From contig NZ_CP019082.1 of the NCBI RefSeq assembly GCF_001956985.1, positions 6,882,001 through 6,946,000 of the forward strand: a stretch of DNA of 64,000 nt, in the 5' to 3' direction. Of this stretch, positions 34,419-44,000 are shown piece by piece. The position numbers were made by a program, and so were the translations under genes. The notes below the pieces were generated by a model. It saw only the letters and a program-made list of their open reading frames with translations. It was not told where the DNA came from and did not search any database. This DNA comes from Paludisphaera borealis. GTDB taxonomy: Bacteria > Planctomycetota > Planctomycetia > Isosphaerales > Isosphaeraceae. Each line of letters starts with the position of its first letter. Positions within the stretch are counted from its first letter, which is position 1.

Positions 34419-34542
34419 TAGCCCCCCGGGCTGGGCGGCGGATGACATTCCGCCCGGAATTCCAAAAAAGTGAGATTGGGAACCCCGCAAGCCGCACATT
34501 GAGAGTGTTGGACCGACGTTCGAGGACGGGGAGGGCGACGGC

Positions 34543-36321
34543 GTGGGCCGCATTTCGGGGAACGTCATTGGCGAGCTGACGCGCGTACTCCGCTGGGGGA
34601 CGGCGACCGGCGACGACGACGATCGGCTGCTGGAGCGGTTCCTCGCCAATCGCGACGAGTCAGCCTTCACCGCGCTCGTCGCGCGGCACGGGCCGATGGT
34701 CCTGGGCGTCTGCCGCCGCGTCCTTCGCGACGAGCACGACGTCGAGGACGCGTTCCAGGCGACGTTCCTGGTTCTGGTGCGCAGCGCCGGGGCGATCCGC
34801 CGGGGTGAATTGGTCGGCCCCTGGCTCCACGGCGTCGCCCACCGGGTCGCCGTCCGGGCTCGGGCCGGCGCCGCCCGCCGGTTCGTCCGTGAGAAGAACG
34901 GGGCGGACGTGGAGTCACTGGCACTCGCGCCGGCGGCTCGCGACCACGAGCACGCCGAACTGCGGACGATCCTCGACGCCGAACTGGCGAGACTCCCCGA
35001 GGCGCTCCGCGCGCCTTTAGTCCTCTGCTATCTCGAAGGTCTGACCCACGAGCAGGCCGCCGGTCGATTGCGACAGCCGGTGGGCACGATCCGCAGCCGG
35101 CTCTCGCGGGGCCGCGACCGACTTCGAACCCGCCTGGCCCGTCGCGGTGTGTCGGCCGACGACGCCGCCTGGGGCACGATCGTCCTCGCCGAGCCAGTCT
35201 CGCCCGTCCTGTTCGAAACGACCGTCCGGTCCGCCCTGGAATTCACCGTCCACCACAACACCGCCACGGCCCTGGTCTCCGCCACGACCGCCGCGCTCGC
35301 CAAGGGAGTTCTCGACGCCATGTTGATCTCGAAATTGAAGCTGGCTGGCGCCTGCGCGCTGGGGTTGATCCTGACAATGGGCGGGGTGAGCGGCTACGCG
35401 CTGCAACAGGGGCCAGGTGAGAAGAAAGCGGAGCCGACGCCCGCGATCGAGACGCCACAAGACACTTCGACGTCGCGCGTCGCGAGCGAAGTGCGGGAGC
35501 TGAAGGCAACGATCCTCAAATCCGAACTCGAACTCGCGGAGTTGAAGCGCCGGAGAGAGGAACTCGAGAATCATATCACCGACGTAGAGAGCGTGGTGGC
35601 CAGGAAACGGAAAGTGCTGGCAGACGTGCTCCAGAATGCAAACAACCCGCGAACCGCCCCGGCGCAGAAGCCCGCCGAGGACCAGAAAGCCGACGGCACG
35701 AACCAACTCGAGTACCTCGACCCCGACAAACCTATCGTCATTCCGTCACCGAGAGGTGACGTCGTCACGGTCTTCGGAATTCCCAACCAAAGAGCGAGGA
35801 TGATGGGCGGCATGGGTGCCCAGATGATGGGTCGAATGGGACCGGGCGGCGGCATGGGTGCCATGATGGGCCGCGACGCGGCGAAGTCGTACCTTGACCC
35901 CCAGTCCGTCCGACTGGCTGAAGAGGGCGACCCCCGGCTAGTCGTTACCGCGGTTACCAACCAGATGCTGATACCTTTGGCGCTTCGGGGTGAGAAGATC
36001 CAGCGGCTCGCGGTCTTCAATAAGCAGTACAGCCGCTGGGACGTCGAGGAACTGCGCGAGCCTGTAAAGGAAGCGACGCCCGTATCGAGTCAATACATGA
36101 CCGTCTACGCCCTCGGCCGGCGGCTTTACACCTACAGCGCCGGGGCCGGGAGGTGGAGCGTGCTGGAGTTGCCTGAGGGCGCGACGCCGAAGGCGATTGC
36201 GAGCGATCGCGGCCTCACGTTGAAGTATGGAGATAAAGTTCACATCTACAATATCCAGTCGGGCGAATGGACCGAATTCGACCTTCATATGAAGCCCAAG
36301 GAATCGGAGAAGGAGGAGTGA
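34543..36321 (+). CDS. ECF sigma factor fused to a membrane-anchored C-terminal region
   Basis: A 592-residue protein from GTG 34543. Residues about 25-100 are sigma region 2 (DESAFTALVARHGPMVLGVC, EDAFQATFLVLVR) and about 145-200 region 4 (LPEALRAPLVLCYLEGLTHEQAA, VGTIRSRLSRGRDRL). A transmembrane helix at about 266-286 (LAGACALGLILTMGGVSGYA) leads to a coiled coil (about 316-366), a Met/Gly-rich stretch (about 420-445, MMGGMGAQMMGRMG) and a C-terminal beta-rich domain. Large membrane-linked ECF sigma factors are typical of planctomycetes; the outer part may sense the envelope without a separate anti-sigma factor. Its stop abuts the stop of the convergent GT4 gene. Confidence 0.9.
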   Translation: MGRISGNVIGELTRVLRWGTATGDDDDRLLERFLANRDESAFTALVARHGPMVLGVCRRVLRDEHDVEDAFQATFLVLVRSAGAIRRGELVGPWLHGVAHRVAVRARAGAARRFVREKNGADVESLALAPAARDHEHAELRTILDAELARLPEALRAPLVLCYLEGLTHEQAAGRLRQPVGTIRSRLSRGRDRLRTRLARRGVSADDAAWGTIVLAEPVSPVLFETTVRSALEFTVHHNTATALVSATTAALAKGVLDAMLISKLKLAGACALGLILTMGGVSGYALQQGPGEKKAEPTPAIETPQDTSTSRVASEVRELKATILKSELELAELKRRREELENHITDVESVVARKRKVLADVLQNANNPRTAPAQKPAEDQKADGTNQLEYLDPDKPIVIPSPRGDVVTVFGIPNQRARMMGGMGAQMMGRMGPGGGMGAMMGRDAAKSYLDPQSVRLAEEGDPRLVVTAVTNQMLIPLALRGEKIQRLAVFNKQYSRWDVEELREPVKEATPVSSQYMTVYALGRRLYTYSAGAGRWSVLELPEGATPKAIASDRGLTLKYGDKVHIYNIQSGEWTEFDLHMKPKESEKEE

Positions 36322-37500
36322 TCATCGGCCTTTGTGCTGATCTTCTTTCGCGATCAGATCGCGATATAAGTCGACGTAACGGTCGACGACGGCGCGGAGG
36401 GAGTATTCGGTCTCGACGCGGTCGCGGGCGGCCTGGCCAAGGCGGAGGGCTTCGGCGGGGTCGTGGATCAAGGCGAGCAGCGTCGAGGCCCAGGCTTCGG
36501 GCGTCGGGGGCGAGACCAGCAGGCCGGTCCGGCCGTGGGCGATCAGGTCGGTGTTGCCCCCCACGCCCGAGACGACGCAGGGGAGGGCCGAGGCCATCGC
36601 TTCGAGGAGCGAGTTGCTCATCCCCTCGGCCACGCTGGGCAGGACGAAGACGTCGGCGGCGCGGAGGTAGTCGGCCGGGTTCGGCACCGCGCCCACGAAC
36701 TGGACGCGATCGGCGATTCCCAGCGACTCGGCCTGTTCCATAAGGGCCTGGCGATCGGTCCCAGGGCCGATCAGGATCAGGTTCGCGGCCGACCGGCGGG
36801 AGACCTCGGCCCAGGCGTCCAGCAGCATCGGCAGGTTCTTCTGGGGGTGCAGCCGGCCTGTAAAAACGACGCGGGGACGCGGCAGCAATTCCTGGTCGAC
36901 CAGGCTCGGGCCGGGGTGGAAGACGTCGGTGTCGACGCCGCTGCAAAGACGACTGAGCCGACCGGACGGCACGCCCAGGTCCGTCCACTCGCGGGCGATG
37001 TCGTCGGAGATCGCGGCGAAATGCGTGTTACGCAAGATGATCCGCCGGAGCAGGGGAGCGCCCCGAGTCCGGCCCAGCTCCTGGGCTTCGCCGTAGTATC
37101 CCGAACTGGCCGGCTGGACGAGCGTCGGGATTCCCCGGAGCGACGGCCGAGCCAGACCGGTCGCCACGGCTTCCCAGAGCGCCTGGTGGGTGTGGACGAC
37201 GTCCAGCTCGCCGCGCAACCGCCGCAGCGCCCCGACGACGCCGGCGACGAAACTGAGGGCGAAGGCCGGCCCACGGTCCCAGGTCTTGATCCAGCGGTGG
37301 ATCTGAACCCCCTGATATTCCTCGTCGTCGATTGGATAGCCGGGGACCGACCGGGTGATCACCCGGACCGAGTGACCGCGCCGAACGAGTTCGAGTCCCT
37401 GCGCCAGCGCCTGGCGCTCGGCCCCACTGGCGAACGGGTGGAAGTAGCTGACCAGCAGGCCGACGCGCAACGGCCGTTCCGAAGTCGGGAGCGGTGACAT
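36322..37500 (-). CDS. Glycosyltransferase family 4
   Basis: A 392-residue GT-B glycosyltransferase. The N-terminal part has VGLLVSYFHPFASGAERQA, the acceptor-side loop, and HTHQALWE; the C-terminal nucleotide-sugar part has VFTGRLHPQKNLPMLLDAW and the EX7E motif in LPSVAEGMSNSLLEAMASALP. It transfers a sugar from an activated donor in polysaccharide or glycoconjugate synthesis at the cytoplasmic membrane face. With the GH5-like enzyme and the O-antigen-ligase-type protein nearby it hints at exopolysaccharide metabolism. Confidence 0.92.
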   Translation of the reverse strand: MSPLPTSERPLRVGLLVSYFHPFASGAERQALAQGLELVRRGHSVRVITRSVPGYPIDDEEYQGVQIHRWIKTWDRGPAFALSFVAGVVGALRRLRGELDVVHTHQALWEAVATGLARPSLRGIPTLVQPASSGYYGEAQELGRTRGAPLLRRIILRNTHFAAISDDIAREWTDLGVPSGRLSRLCSGVDTDVFHPGPSLVDQELLPRPRVVFTGRLHPQKNLPMLLDAWAEVSRRSAANLILIGPGTDRQALMEQAESLGIADRVQFVGAVPNPADYLRAADVFVLPSVAEGMSNSLLEAMASALPCVVSGVGGNTDLIAHGRTGLLVSPPTPEAWASTLLALIHDPAEALRLGQAARDRVETEYSLRAVVDRYVDLYRDLIAKEDQHKGR

Positions 37501-37528
37501 GGAAGTTCGTCTCGACGGCCCGGGCGCG

Positions 37529-37789
37529 TCAATCGCTGACGGGTTCGTGGACGTTCTTCAGGTTGTGGAAATGGGGATAGTCGGACAGGATCGCGCGGGC
37601 TCTCCGGGCCAGGGGGGCGGCGACGTACACGCCGTGGCCGGATTCGAACGGCAGGCCGCCGAAGACGCTCCCGGCCGGGGTCGCGTCGCTCCGCGCGGGG
37701 ATGCCGTCGCTCTGGAGCAGGTTCACGACCAGGGCGGCTTCGACCTCGTTGGCGACCTCGCAGAGGCGGACTTCTTCGACTTCGTCCAT
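37529..37789 (-). CDS. DUF2007-like small protein
   Basis: An 86-residue protein with the DUF2007 pattern: VRLCEVANEVEAALVVNLLQSDGIPA, then VYVAAPLARRARAILSDY. DUF2007 members have a ferredoxin-like fold related to the PII/ACT style and are called putative signal transducers, with no proven role. GGGAG precedes ATG 37789. It lies just upstream of the GT4 gene (28 bases) and is probably co-transcribed. Confidence 0.8.
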   Translation of the reverse strand: MDEVEEVRLCEVANEVEAALVVNLLQSDGIPARSDATPAGSVFGGLPFESGHGVYVAAPLARRARAILSDYPHFHNLKNVHEPVSD

Positions 37790-37888
37790 GGAATTCTCCC
37801 TTCAGACCGACTGTCGCGGCGAGCCCGGGCGGGCCGAGAAGGACCGCCCGGGCGTTGGCTGCGCGTGGCTTGTGATGGTCGACGAACG

Positions 37889-39184
37889 TCAGCGGGTGAT
37901 GGTCAGGCTGGGGACGTCGCGTCCCTGATCGTCGCTGATCTGGCCGTTGCTGACGGTGATCTCGCTCACCGAGTAGACCCGGCCGCTGGGCATCGTCACC
38001 TTGACGGTCCAGTCGCCGTCGGGGACGCGGACGGCGAACCGGCCGAAGGCGTCGGTCATGGCGACCCGATCGTCGAAGGTGTTGGTGCGGTTGCTCAGCA
38101 AGACGCGGACTCCTTCCTCGGGCTCGCGGGTCTCGCGCTCGCGGACGCGGCCGAAGAGGACGTTGCGGCTCTCGGTCCGGAATGCGCGTGCCGGGTCGTA
38201 GACTGGCTTGCGTGACTCGCTGCGGGTCCCGGCCTCGTCAGGGGCGGTCGGCAGCGGGGCCGGCTCGTTCAGGAACTCGTCAACGCCGGACGGGGCCTTG
38301 GGCAGCGCCGGCTCGGTTGCTTTCGACGGCTCGGGGGCCGGCGTGATGGCCTGCTTCGAGGTGTCTTCGGGGCGGGCCGCCGAGTCACGGCGTTCCGGCG
38401 CGGGGGGATTCGGCGGGCTCCCGGTCGTTTCCTTCGGGGTCTCGGTCTTTGCGGCCTCGGCGGGCTTCCTGACGCCCGCGTTGTTCTCCGGAGCCACCCG
38501 GGGCTTGACCACCGGCGCGGGAGTCGGCTCGACGTCGGAGGGGAGCGACGGAGCGTCGTCTTCCTCGGGCTCGGACTGCACGACGGACCGACGCGGGCGG
38601 CGGGCCGACGATTCGCTCGACCGCTCCGGGGCGATCGTGCGCGCCGGGGCCATGGCGATGGGAGTCGCGTCGTCGCAGCAGAGGCTCGACTCGCGGACGT
38701 ACTCGGTGGCGACGACCGAGCGGTCGATCACGGTCGGAACCGTCCGGTACGTGGTCGGGACGTAGTAGGCCGTCGGATAATAGAGCGTCGTCGGGAAGTA
38801 GCTCGTCGGCGCGTAGTAAGTCGTCGGCGTGTAGGAGGTGAGGCCGGTGGGAACCGTGTATCTGCCGATGGCGCTGGGAATCAGCCGCCGGCCGAAGATG
38901 CTGCGGCGGAATCGGGTTTCATAGTAGCTGGGGACGACGTACGAGGTCGGCGTCAGCACGCGCTCGGTGGCGTAGGCCGTCGCATAGACGGTCGGCACGC
39001 TGTACGAGGTGGGCAAGACGTACGAAGTCGCCGCGAGGTACGACGTCGGGAGAATCGAGACGCTCGACGTCGGCACCCAGTCGACCGTCTCGACCCAGTA
39101 ATCATCGGCCCAAGCGTTCGATCCGGCGCTCGAAGCCCAGAGAGTCACCGCCAGGATCGGCAACCAAAAGCCACGGCAGCGCAT
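37889..39184 (-). CDS. Secreted PTSY-repeat protein with C-terminal regulatory-like beta domain
   Basis: A 431-residue protein; ATG 39184 has GAGGAAATCAACG before it. Signal peptide: LPILAVTLWASSAGSNAWA. Residues about 35-160 are irregular Thr/Tyr/Pro repeats (LPTSYLAATSYVLPTSY, YAPTSYFPTTLYYPTAYY). A Pro/Ala/Glu-rich middle (about 190-330) looks unstructured. The last ~95 residues (FGRVRERETREPEEGVRVLL ... FGRFAVRVPDGDW) form a carboxypeptidase-regulatory-like beta sandwich. Likely an envelope or extracellular structural protein; function unknown. Confidence 0.75.
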   Translation of the reverse strand: MRCRGFWLPILAVTLWASSAGSNAWADDYWVETVDWVPTSSVSILPTSYLAATSYVLPTSYSVPTVYATAYATERVLTPTSYVVPSYYETRFRRSIFGRRLIPSAIGRYTVPTGLTSYTPTTYYAPTSYFPTTLYYPTAYYVPTTYRTVPTVIDRSVVATEYVRESSLCCDDATPIAMAPARTIAPERSSESSARRPRRSVVQSEPEEDDAPSLPSDVEPTPAPVVKPRVAPENNAGVRKPAEAAKTETPKETTGSPPNPPAPERRDSAARPEDTSKQAITPAPEPSKATEPALPKAPSGVDEFLNEPAPLPTAPDEAGTRSESRKPVYDPARAFRTESRNVLFGRVRERETREPEEGVRVLLSNRTNTFDDRVAMTDAFGRFAVRVPDGDWTVKVTMPSGRVYSVSEITVSNGQISDDQGRDVPSLTITR

Positions 39185-39386
39185 CGTTGATTTCCTCGCA
39201 TTATGCGGATTCGAACCCCGGTGAACCACCATGGCTTCATGCCCAGGGCTGTTGAGATTCTAGGATAGCAAATTTTACAAGTCGAACCAAGAACCCGACC
39301 TGTACTGAATCCCACGATGTCGGCCGGCCCGGTTCGACTCAGGAACTGTTAGCAAATCGCACGCCGCGCCTTGGTCGAGGTTGCCT

Positions 39387-41513
39387 TCAAAGGGGGGCGG
39401 AGGCGGGTTGGGGCGATTGATCAGGCGTCGGTTTGGCTTCGGAGGGCCTGGATTTCAGGACGAACCAATGGGTTCCCCGGCCCGCGGGAAGCGTGAAGGA
39501 GACGACGCCCTGGATTCGGTTGGTCGCCAGCCGGCTCACGACCTTGCCGTCGGCGGCGAGGGCCAGGAGCTCAAGGTCGTCGACTTCCGTCTTCAGGTCG
39601 ACCGTCCCGACCACGGGCTCGGAGAGAAGGGGCGTGTGGTTCTTATCGCTGGGTACGGCGCGGGCCACGGCCGTGACGAGGATGAACCGCGACTTGTCGA
39701 GCGGCTGGTCGTCGATGCTTGTGAGCGCCACGACGGCCTTCTTGGTGCGAAACTGAAATCGCGCGTCGGCGGTTTTGAGTTCCTTGCCGCCGATCCAGCC
39801 GCTGACGGACTGGGTCCTCGCCGTGTCGATGAACTGAATTCCCTGGTTCCAGTCGCGGGTCAGTTCGCCGGTGTCGGAGCGGACCTCCGAGGCGCCCTGG
39901 GGAAGCATGTCGCGGTCGGGGTCGTCGATCACGACCGCCCCCTCGGGCGGCTTCGACGGCGCCAGCCAGGGCAGTTCCTTGACCGCTGGCAGTCCGATCG
40001 TCAGCCGGCTCTGTTCGACGAGGGTCCGGATGGTCGCCGACGTCTTGGGGGAGAGGTCGCGGTCGAAGAGCTGCGCCGGGGTGAGCGCCAGGTGAAAGGT
40101 CTTCTTGGCCGGGGAGACGTGGCCGCGACGATACAGCAGAGCAGCGGCCGGCATGACGCCCGTGAGCGCGGGGTCGAAGAACGAGGACCATTCGCTGGGC
40201 CCTCCCGGCTGCTGCAGCTTGTCTTGCGAGTAGTTGTAGATCATGGGGGCGTCCCATCCCTGGAGCGCGGCGAGGCTGGCCACGTACAAGGGAGACGTGA
40301 AGCGGTCGACGGTCGGGTAGGGGACGTTCCATTCGGTGATGGTGAGCGGCTTGCCGCTCACCTGGGCGGCGCCGATCCAGTGGACGAAGCCGGGCTCGCG
40401 GCGCGGATCGAGGCTCAGCTCCTCGGCCTTGCCGTAGGAGTGGACGTCGATGACGTCGCCGTCGGTCAGGGAGGGGAGTACGAAGAGGGGCGAAGCGCCC
40501 CAGTAGTTCGTCGTCGCGATCGGCGCGCGGACTCCGATCGCCCGGAGATCGCCCACGAGCGCCTTGTTGAAGCGGTGTTCGATCTCGCCGAGGTAGATCT
40601 TGCTCGGCCCCGCCATCCAGGTCTGGAAGACCTTGCTCTCGGGAAGGCCGTGCTCTTTCGCGAACGCCTTGTAATCCTTGGTGAAAAGAGCCGTGTGGAA
40701 CGGGTTGCCCTTGTCGGGCAGCATCCGGTTTCCGAAGTGATGGGCCAGGTCGTTTTCATTGGTGAGCAGCACCCCGATCACGGCCGGGTCGTCCTTGTAC
40801 GCCATCTTGGTGTATGGGTTGACGTGGCTGAGATACTGATTTTGAAACTCCTTCATGAGCCGCTGGACGTCGGGATTGTAATAGCAAAAGCCGGCCAGGT
40901 TGCTCTGAGTCTTGAGAAGCTCGGCGGCGCCGAACTCCAGATGGTCGCGGGCTTCGATCTGTCGGCCCACCTGCATGTCGAGCCAGACGTAGATCCCTTC
41001 GTCCTTGAGACACTTGATCCACCAGTCGAGGCTGTCGAACGCATCGACGTCGAGGCGGCGGGCGTTCTTGGATTTAGCGTCGAAGACGTTGGGATGCACC
41101 CAGGACGAATCGTGGTGGTGGATGCGCATCAGGTTGTAGCCGAGTTGGGCCATCCGCCGGGCCTGCGCGGCGATGGTCTGGCGGGGGGTGGTGAAGAGGG
41201 CGTAGGCGGCGAGGTTGCCCCCCCAGAACCGGGCCGGGGTCCCGTCCTCGAAGACCATCTGGTCGCCGACGGCCTTGACGAACCCACGACGGCCTGCGGG
41301 GCGGTCGTCCTTGTTGAGGAAGCGGAGGTCCACCGGGCTGGCGTTCCAGGCCAGCGCGCCGCGGAACCATCGGCTCGGGTTCACCGGGTCGTAGCGGCCC
41401 TCGACCGCCGGCGCGCCAGTCTGGGCTTCCGCCGCCCGGAACGCGCGCTCGCGATAGAATCCGAGGGCGATCATCGACGCCAAAGCCAGGACGACTGCGA
41501 GCCGGGATCTCAT
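39387..41513 (-). CDS. Exported glycoside hydrolase, GH5-like (cellulase superfamily)
   Basis: A 708-residue protein with a signal peptide (LAVVLALASMIALGF). The central (beta/alpha)8 barrel shows MRIHHHDSSWVHPNVFD, GIYVWLDMQVGRQ, an acid/base motif LTNENDLAHHF and a nucleophile motif TITEWNVPYP, the two Glu positions expected of clan GH-A. The C-terminal ~200 residues are beta-rich (GWIGGKELKTADARFQF) and may bind carbohydrate. Substrate not predictable by eye. Divergent from the O-antigen-ligase-like gene. Confidence 0.82.
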   Translation of the reverse strand: MRSRLAVVLALASMIALGFYRERAFRAAEAQTGAPAVEGRYDPVNPSRWFRGALAWNASPVDLRFLNKDDRPAGRRGFVKAVGDQMVFEDGTPARFWGGNLAAYALFTTPRQTIAAQARRMAQLGYNLMRIHHHDSSWVHPNVFDAKSKNARRLDVDAFDSLDWWIKCLKDEGIYVWLDMQVGRQIEARDHLEFGAAELLKTQSNLAGFCYYNPDVQRLMKEFQNQYLSHVNPYTKMAYKDDPAVIGVLLTNENDLAHHFGNRMLPDKGNPFHTALFTKDYKAFAKEHGLPESKVFQTWMAGPSKIYLGEIEHRFNKALVGDLRAIGVRAPIATTNYWGASPLFVLPSLTDGDVIDVHSYGKAEELSLDPRREPGFVHWIGAAQVSGKPLTITEWNVPYPTVDRFTSPLYVASLAALQGWDAPMIYNYSQDKLQQPGGPSEWSSFFDPALTGVMPAAALLYRRGHVSPAKKTFHLALTPAQLFDRDLSPKTSATIRTLVEQSRLTIGLPAVKELPWLAPSKPPEGAVVIDDPDRDMLPQGASEVRSDTGELTRDWNQGIQFIDTARTQSVSGWIGGKELKTADARFQFRTKKAVVALTSIDDQPLDKSRFILVTAVARAVPSDKNHTPLLSEPVVGTVDLKTEVDDLELLALAADGKVVSRLATNRIQGVVSFTLPAGRGTHWFVLKSRPSEAKPTPDQSPQPASAPL

Positions 41514-41951
41514 GGATGGGTCTCCTGGAGACGCGGGGGGCGGCCTGATCGTCTCCGCGTCGCTCTGTCACATGCCGAGCCGCCGACGGCCGTCCGATCG
41601 CGGAATCCGGCAGCCCTCCGTTACGATGAGCTAAACTTAGGTTATTCCTTGGGCTGCAACCACGCAACAAGCGAATCCGGCGTTCGATTCGACCGACCGC
41701 GGCCGATCGCGGCGGTTCGTGCGTAGTTTCAAAAGGGCTTTCCCGCCGGAGTCTTGCGCACTAGGCTTTACAAGCGGAAACCGGCGGAGGCGCGCGGGGA
41801 AAGAGCGGCCGCTGGTCGGCCGATTCGGCAAGCTTCGTGGGAGCGCCGCCATCGGCCCGGTCGGTCTCGATCCGTCCGTCGAGGCGTCGCTTGAAGAACT
41901 GGGCCGGGTGGAGCGACGGCGCTCTGATCGTCAGATGGGGATCGACTCGCC
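41514..41951. other. Divergent intergenic region
   Basis: About 440 bases between the GH5-like gene and the O-antigen-ligase-like gene. It should hold two promoters; no confident -35/-10 pair was found. Nothing else was recognised. Confidence 0.4.
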
Positions 41952-43886
41952 GTGTATTTTCTTGTACCTGTGACGCTCATAGCCTGGATTCCGTTCTGTC
42001 TGGTCCTGTTCGCTGTGATCCCCCGCCGCCAAGCCGTCGTGATCGGGATCATCGCCGCCTGGCTGTTTCTGCCCCCTTCTGGGATCTCCATCGCCGGCCT
42101 GCCCGATTACGGCAAGGGCTCGGCGTTCAGCTACGGAATCCTTCTGGGCACACTCCTGTTCATGCCCGACCGGATCCTCCAATTCCGCCCGCACTGGCTC
42201 GACGTCATGATGATCTGCCACTGTGTGTGCCCGATGGCGTCGTCGCTGACCAACGGCCTCGGCGCCTACGACGGGACCTCCGGATGCGTGGCGAGCGTCA
42301 TCACCTGGGCGTTCCCCTATCTCGTGGGGAGGATTCATTTCAACGATGAGCGGTCGCTTCGCGACTTGCTAATCGGGATCGTCGTCGGGGGCCTCGTCTA
42401 CGTCCCCTTCTGCCTGTACGAGATGCGGATGAGCCCCACACTGCTCACCACGGTTTACGGCATCGGCGGATTCTCGGGCGAGCGATTGGGAGGTTGGCGG
42501 CCTCGCGTCTTCTTTCCGGACGGGCTCGAACTCGGAATGTGGATGTCGATCAGCAGCCTGTCGGCGGTGTGGCTGTGGCAGCGACGCGTGCTCACAAGCA
42601 TGGCGGGTTATTCGTTCGGCTCTTTTATCCTGCCCGTGCTGCTGATCATCACGGTCCTGTGCCGATCCTCAGGCGCGTTGCTGCTTCTCATGACGGGGCT
42701 GGCGATCCTCTGGCTCTCCGTTCGGTTTAACTCTCGACTGTTGATGCTCAGCTTGCTCTCAGTCCCCATCCTTTATGTCGCGATTCGTGTGCCGAACCTC
42801 TGGGATTACGGAGGCCTGGTCTCATTTCTGACCAACAACTTCAGCCCGGCCCGCGCCCAGTCCCTCGAATTTCGGTTCCAGAACGAGGACATCCTGATCA
42901 ATAAGGCCGTTCAACAGCCTATCTTCGGCTGGGCCGGCTGGGGACGATCGCGCGTCTTTGACGCCAACGGCAAGGACATCAGCATCACCGATGGTCTCTG
43001 GATCATCCTCCTGGGGCAGGGGGGCATGGTCGGACTCGCCTCGTTCCTCGCCATCTTCCTATTACCAGCACTCGTTTTCCTTGGGAGATACCAGCCCAAG
43101 AGGTGGGCCGAACCGGCCCTCGCCGCCCAGTCGGCGGTCGTCTGTATTATCGGCATTTACATGATCGATTGCTTGTTGAACGGGTTCGTCAACAGCGTTT
43201 ACGTCGTGGCGCTCGGAGGGCTGGTCTCCTGTCTCCAGCGCGGTCCGGCCTCCGATGCGGCGCATACCTTGCGTGGAGTCGGGGGCGGAAACGGGATCGG
43301 GGACGATTGCGACGGCGACGTCCGGCCGCTCGGCGGCGGCCGGCGCGAGGGCGGGTTGGCCGACCGCTACATCGAACTGGCGCGAAACTCTCGGCGCTCC
43401 GGGTCGTACAAGAACGCCGGCTCCGCATGGCGGTGCGCGTACGAACTCCTCGTCAGCCAGAGCGCCGCCGACGACGACGCAGAGCTGAGCCGGCGGCGGT
43501 TCGACTGCGCCAACGACCTGGCCTGGTTCCTCCTGAGCCGGCCCGACCCCGAGCCTGGCGACCGAGTCGAGGCGGTGGATCTGGCCCGGCAGGCGACGCA
43601 AGCCAATCCCGAGAACCCAACCTACTGGAACACGCTGGCCGCCGCGCTCTGCCGCGTCGGCGACGACCAGGCCGCGATCGACTCAATCGAACGCGGCCTG
43701 GCCCTGAATGCGGCGCCCTCCAGCTTCGACTTCGCCGTGCTGGCCCTGGCCCACGCGCGTCTGGGACGAAGAGAACAGGCCGCGCAATGGCTCGCCGAAG
43801 CCCGCGAATGGCGAAAGCGAAGCCAGGTCGCCAGCACCTTGCTCGATGAGCTGATCGAGGAGTCCCAGACCGCACTAGCCTCCTGA
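41952..43886 (+). CDS. O-antigen ligase/polymerase-like membrane protein with C-terminal TPR
   Basis: A 644-residue protein from GTG 41952. Residues 1-430 contain about ten hydrophobic helices and the Wzy/WaaL-type signature RFQNEDILINKAVQQPIFGWAGWG followed by DGLWIILLGQGGMVGL. Residues about 470-640 are a soluble helical region with TPR units (ANPENPTYWNTLAAALCRVG; AIDSIERGLALNAAPSSFDF). Such proteins polymerise or ligate polysaccharide at the periplasmic membrane face; the TPR tail could bind a partner. Neighbouring GT4 and glycoside hydrolase genes fit polysaccharide export. Confidence 0.82.
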   Translation: MYFLVPVTLIAWIPFCLVLFAVIPRRQAVVIGIIAAWLFLPPSGISIAGLPDYGKGSAFSYGILLGTLLFMPDRILQFRPHWLDVMMICHCVCPMASSLTNGLGAYDGTSGCVASVITWAFPYLVGRIHFNDERSLRDLLIGIVVGGLVYVPFCLYEMRMSPTLLTTVYGIGGFSGERLGGWRPRVFFPDGLELGMWMSISSLSAVWLWQRRVLTSMAGYSFGSFILPVLLIITVLCRSSGALLLLMTGLAILWLSVRFNSRLLMLSLLSVPILYVAIRVPNLWDYGGLVSFLTNNFSPARAQSLEFRFQNEDILINKAVQQPIFGWAGWGRSRVFDANGKDISITDGLWIILLGQGGMVGLASFLAIFLLPALVFLGRYQPKRWAEPALAAQSAVVCIIGIYMIDCLLNGFVNSVYVVALGGLVSCLQRGPASDAAHTLRGVGGGNGIGDDCDGDVRPLGGGRREGGLADRYIELARNSRRSGSYKNAGSAWRCAYELLVSQSAADDDAELSRRRFDCANDLAWFLLSRPDPEPGDRVEAVDLARQATQANPENPTYWNTLAAALCRVGDDQAAIDSIERGLALNAAPSSFDFAVLALAHARLGRREQAAQWLAEAREWRKRSQVASTLLDELIEESQTALAS

Positions 43887-44000
43887 TCCCACAGACGCGT
43901 TTGCGTGCGAGGGCTTGTTGTGGGAAAATGAAGCCGATCAAGCGGCCGGACCAGGCCGGACGGCCCGCAAGCCTGTTCTCCTAGCGGCGAGGACTCCCAA

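Larger units (their letters stand above)
33443..34542. other. 1.1 kb repeat-rich, gene-free tract
   Basis: No credible gene. It contains two long inverted repeats (33552-33640 and 33679-33761), a direct repeat of CCCCGTTCTCATG (near 33481 and 33783), and six copies of a GAACGAACCC element (34012-34406). The open frames here, on both strands, are made of these repeats. Lower coding character and AT-richer patches (33900-33960, 34195-34215) are visible. Confidence 0.7.

Noticed and set aside
33443-34542. Small protein genes on both strands in the gene-free tract
   Set aside because: Their products (e.g. IHSLALRAS- and WVRSRRN-type strings) are translations of the hairpin and GAACGAACCC repeats.
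39381-41726. Plus-strand 781-residue frame
   Set aside because: Antisense to the GH5-like gene, which has a signal peptide and conserved catalytic motifs.
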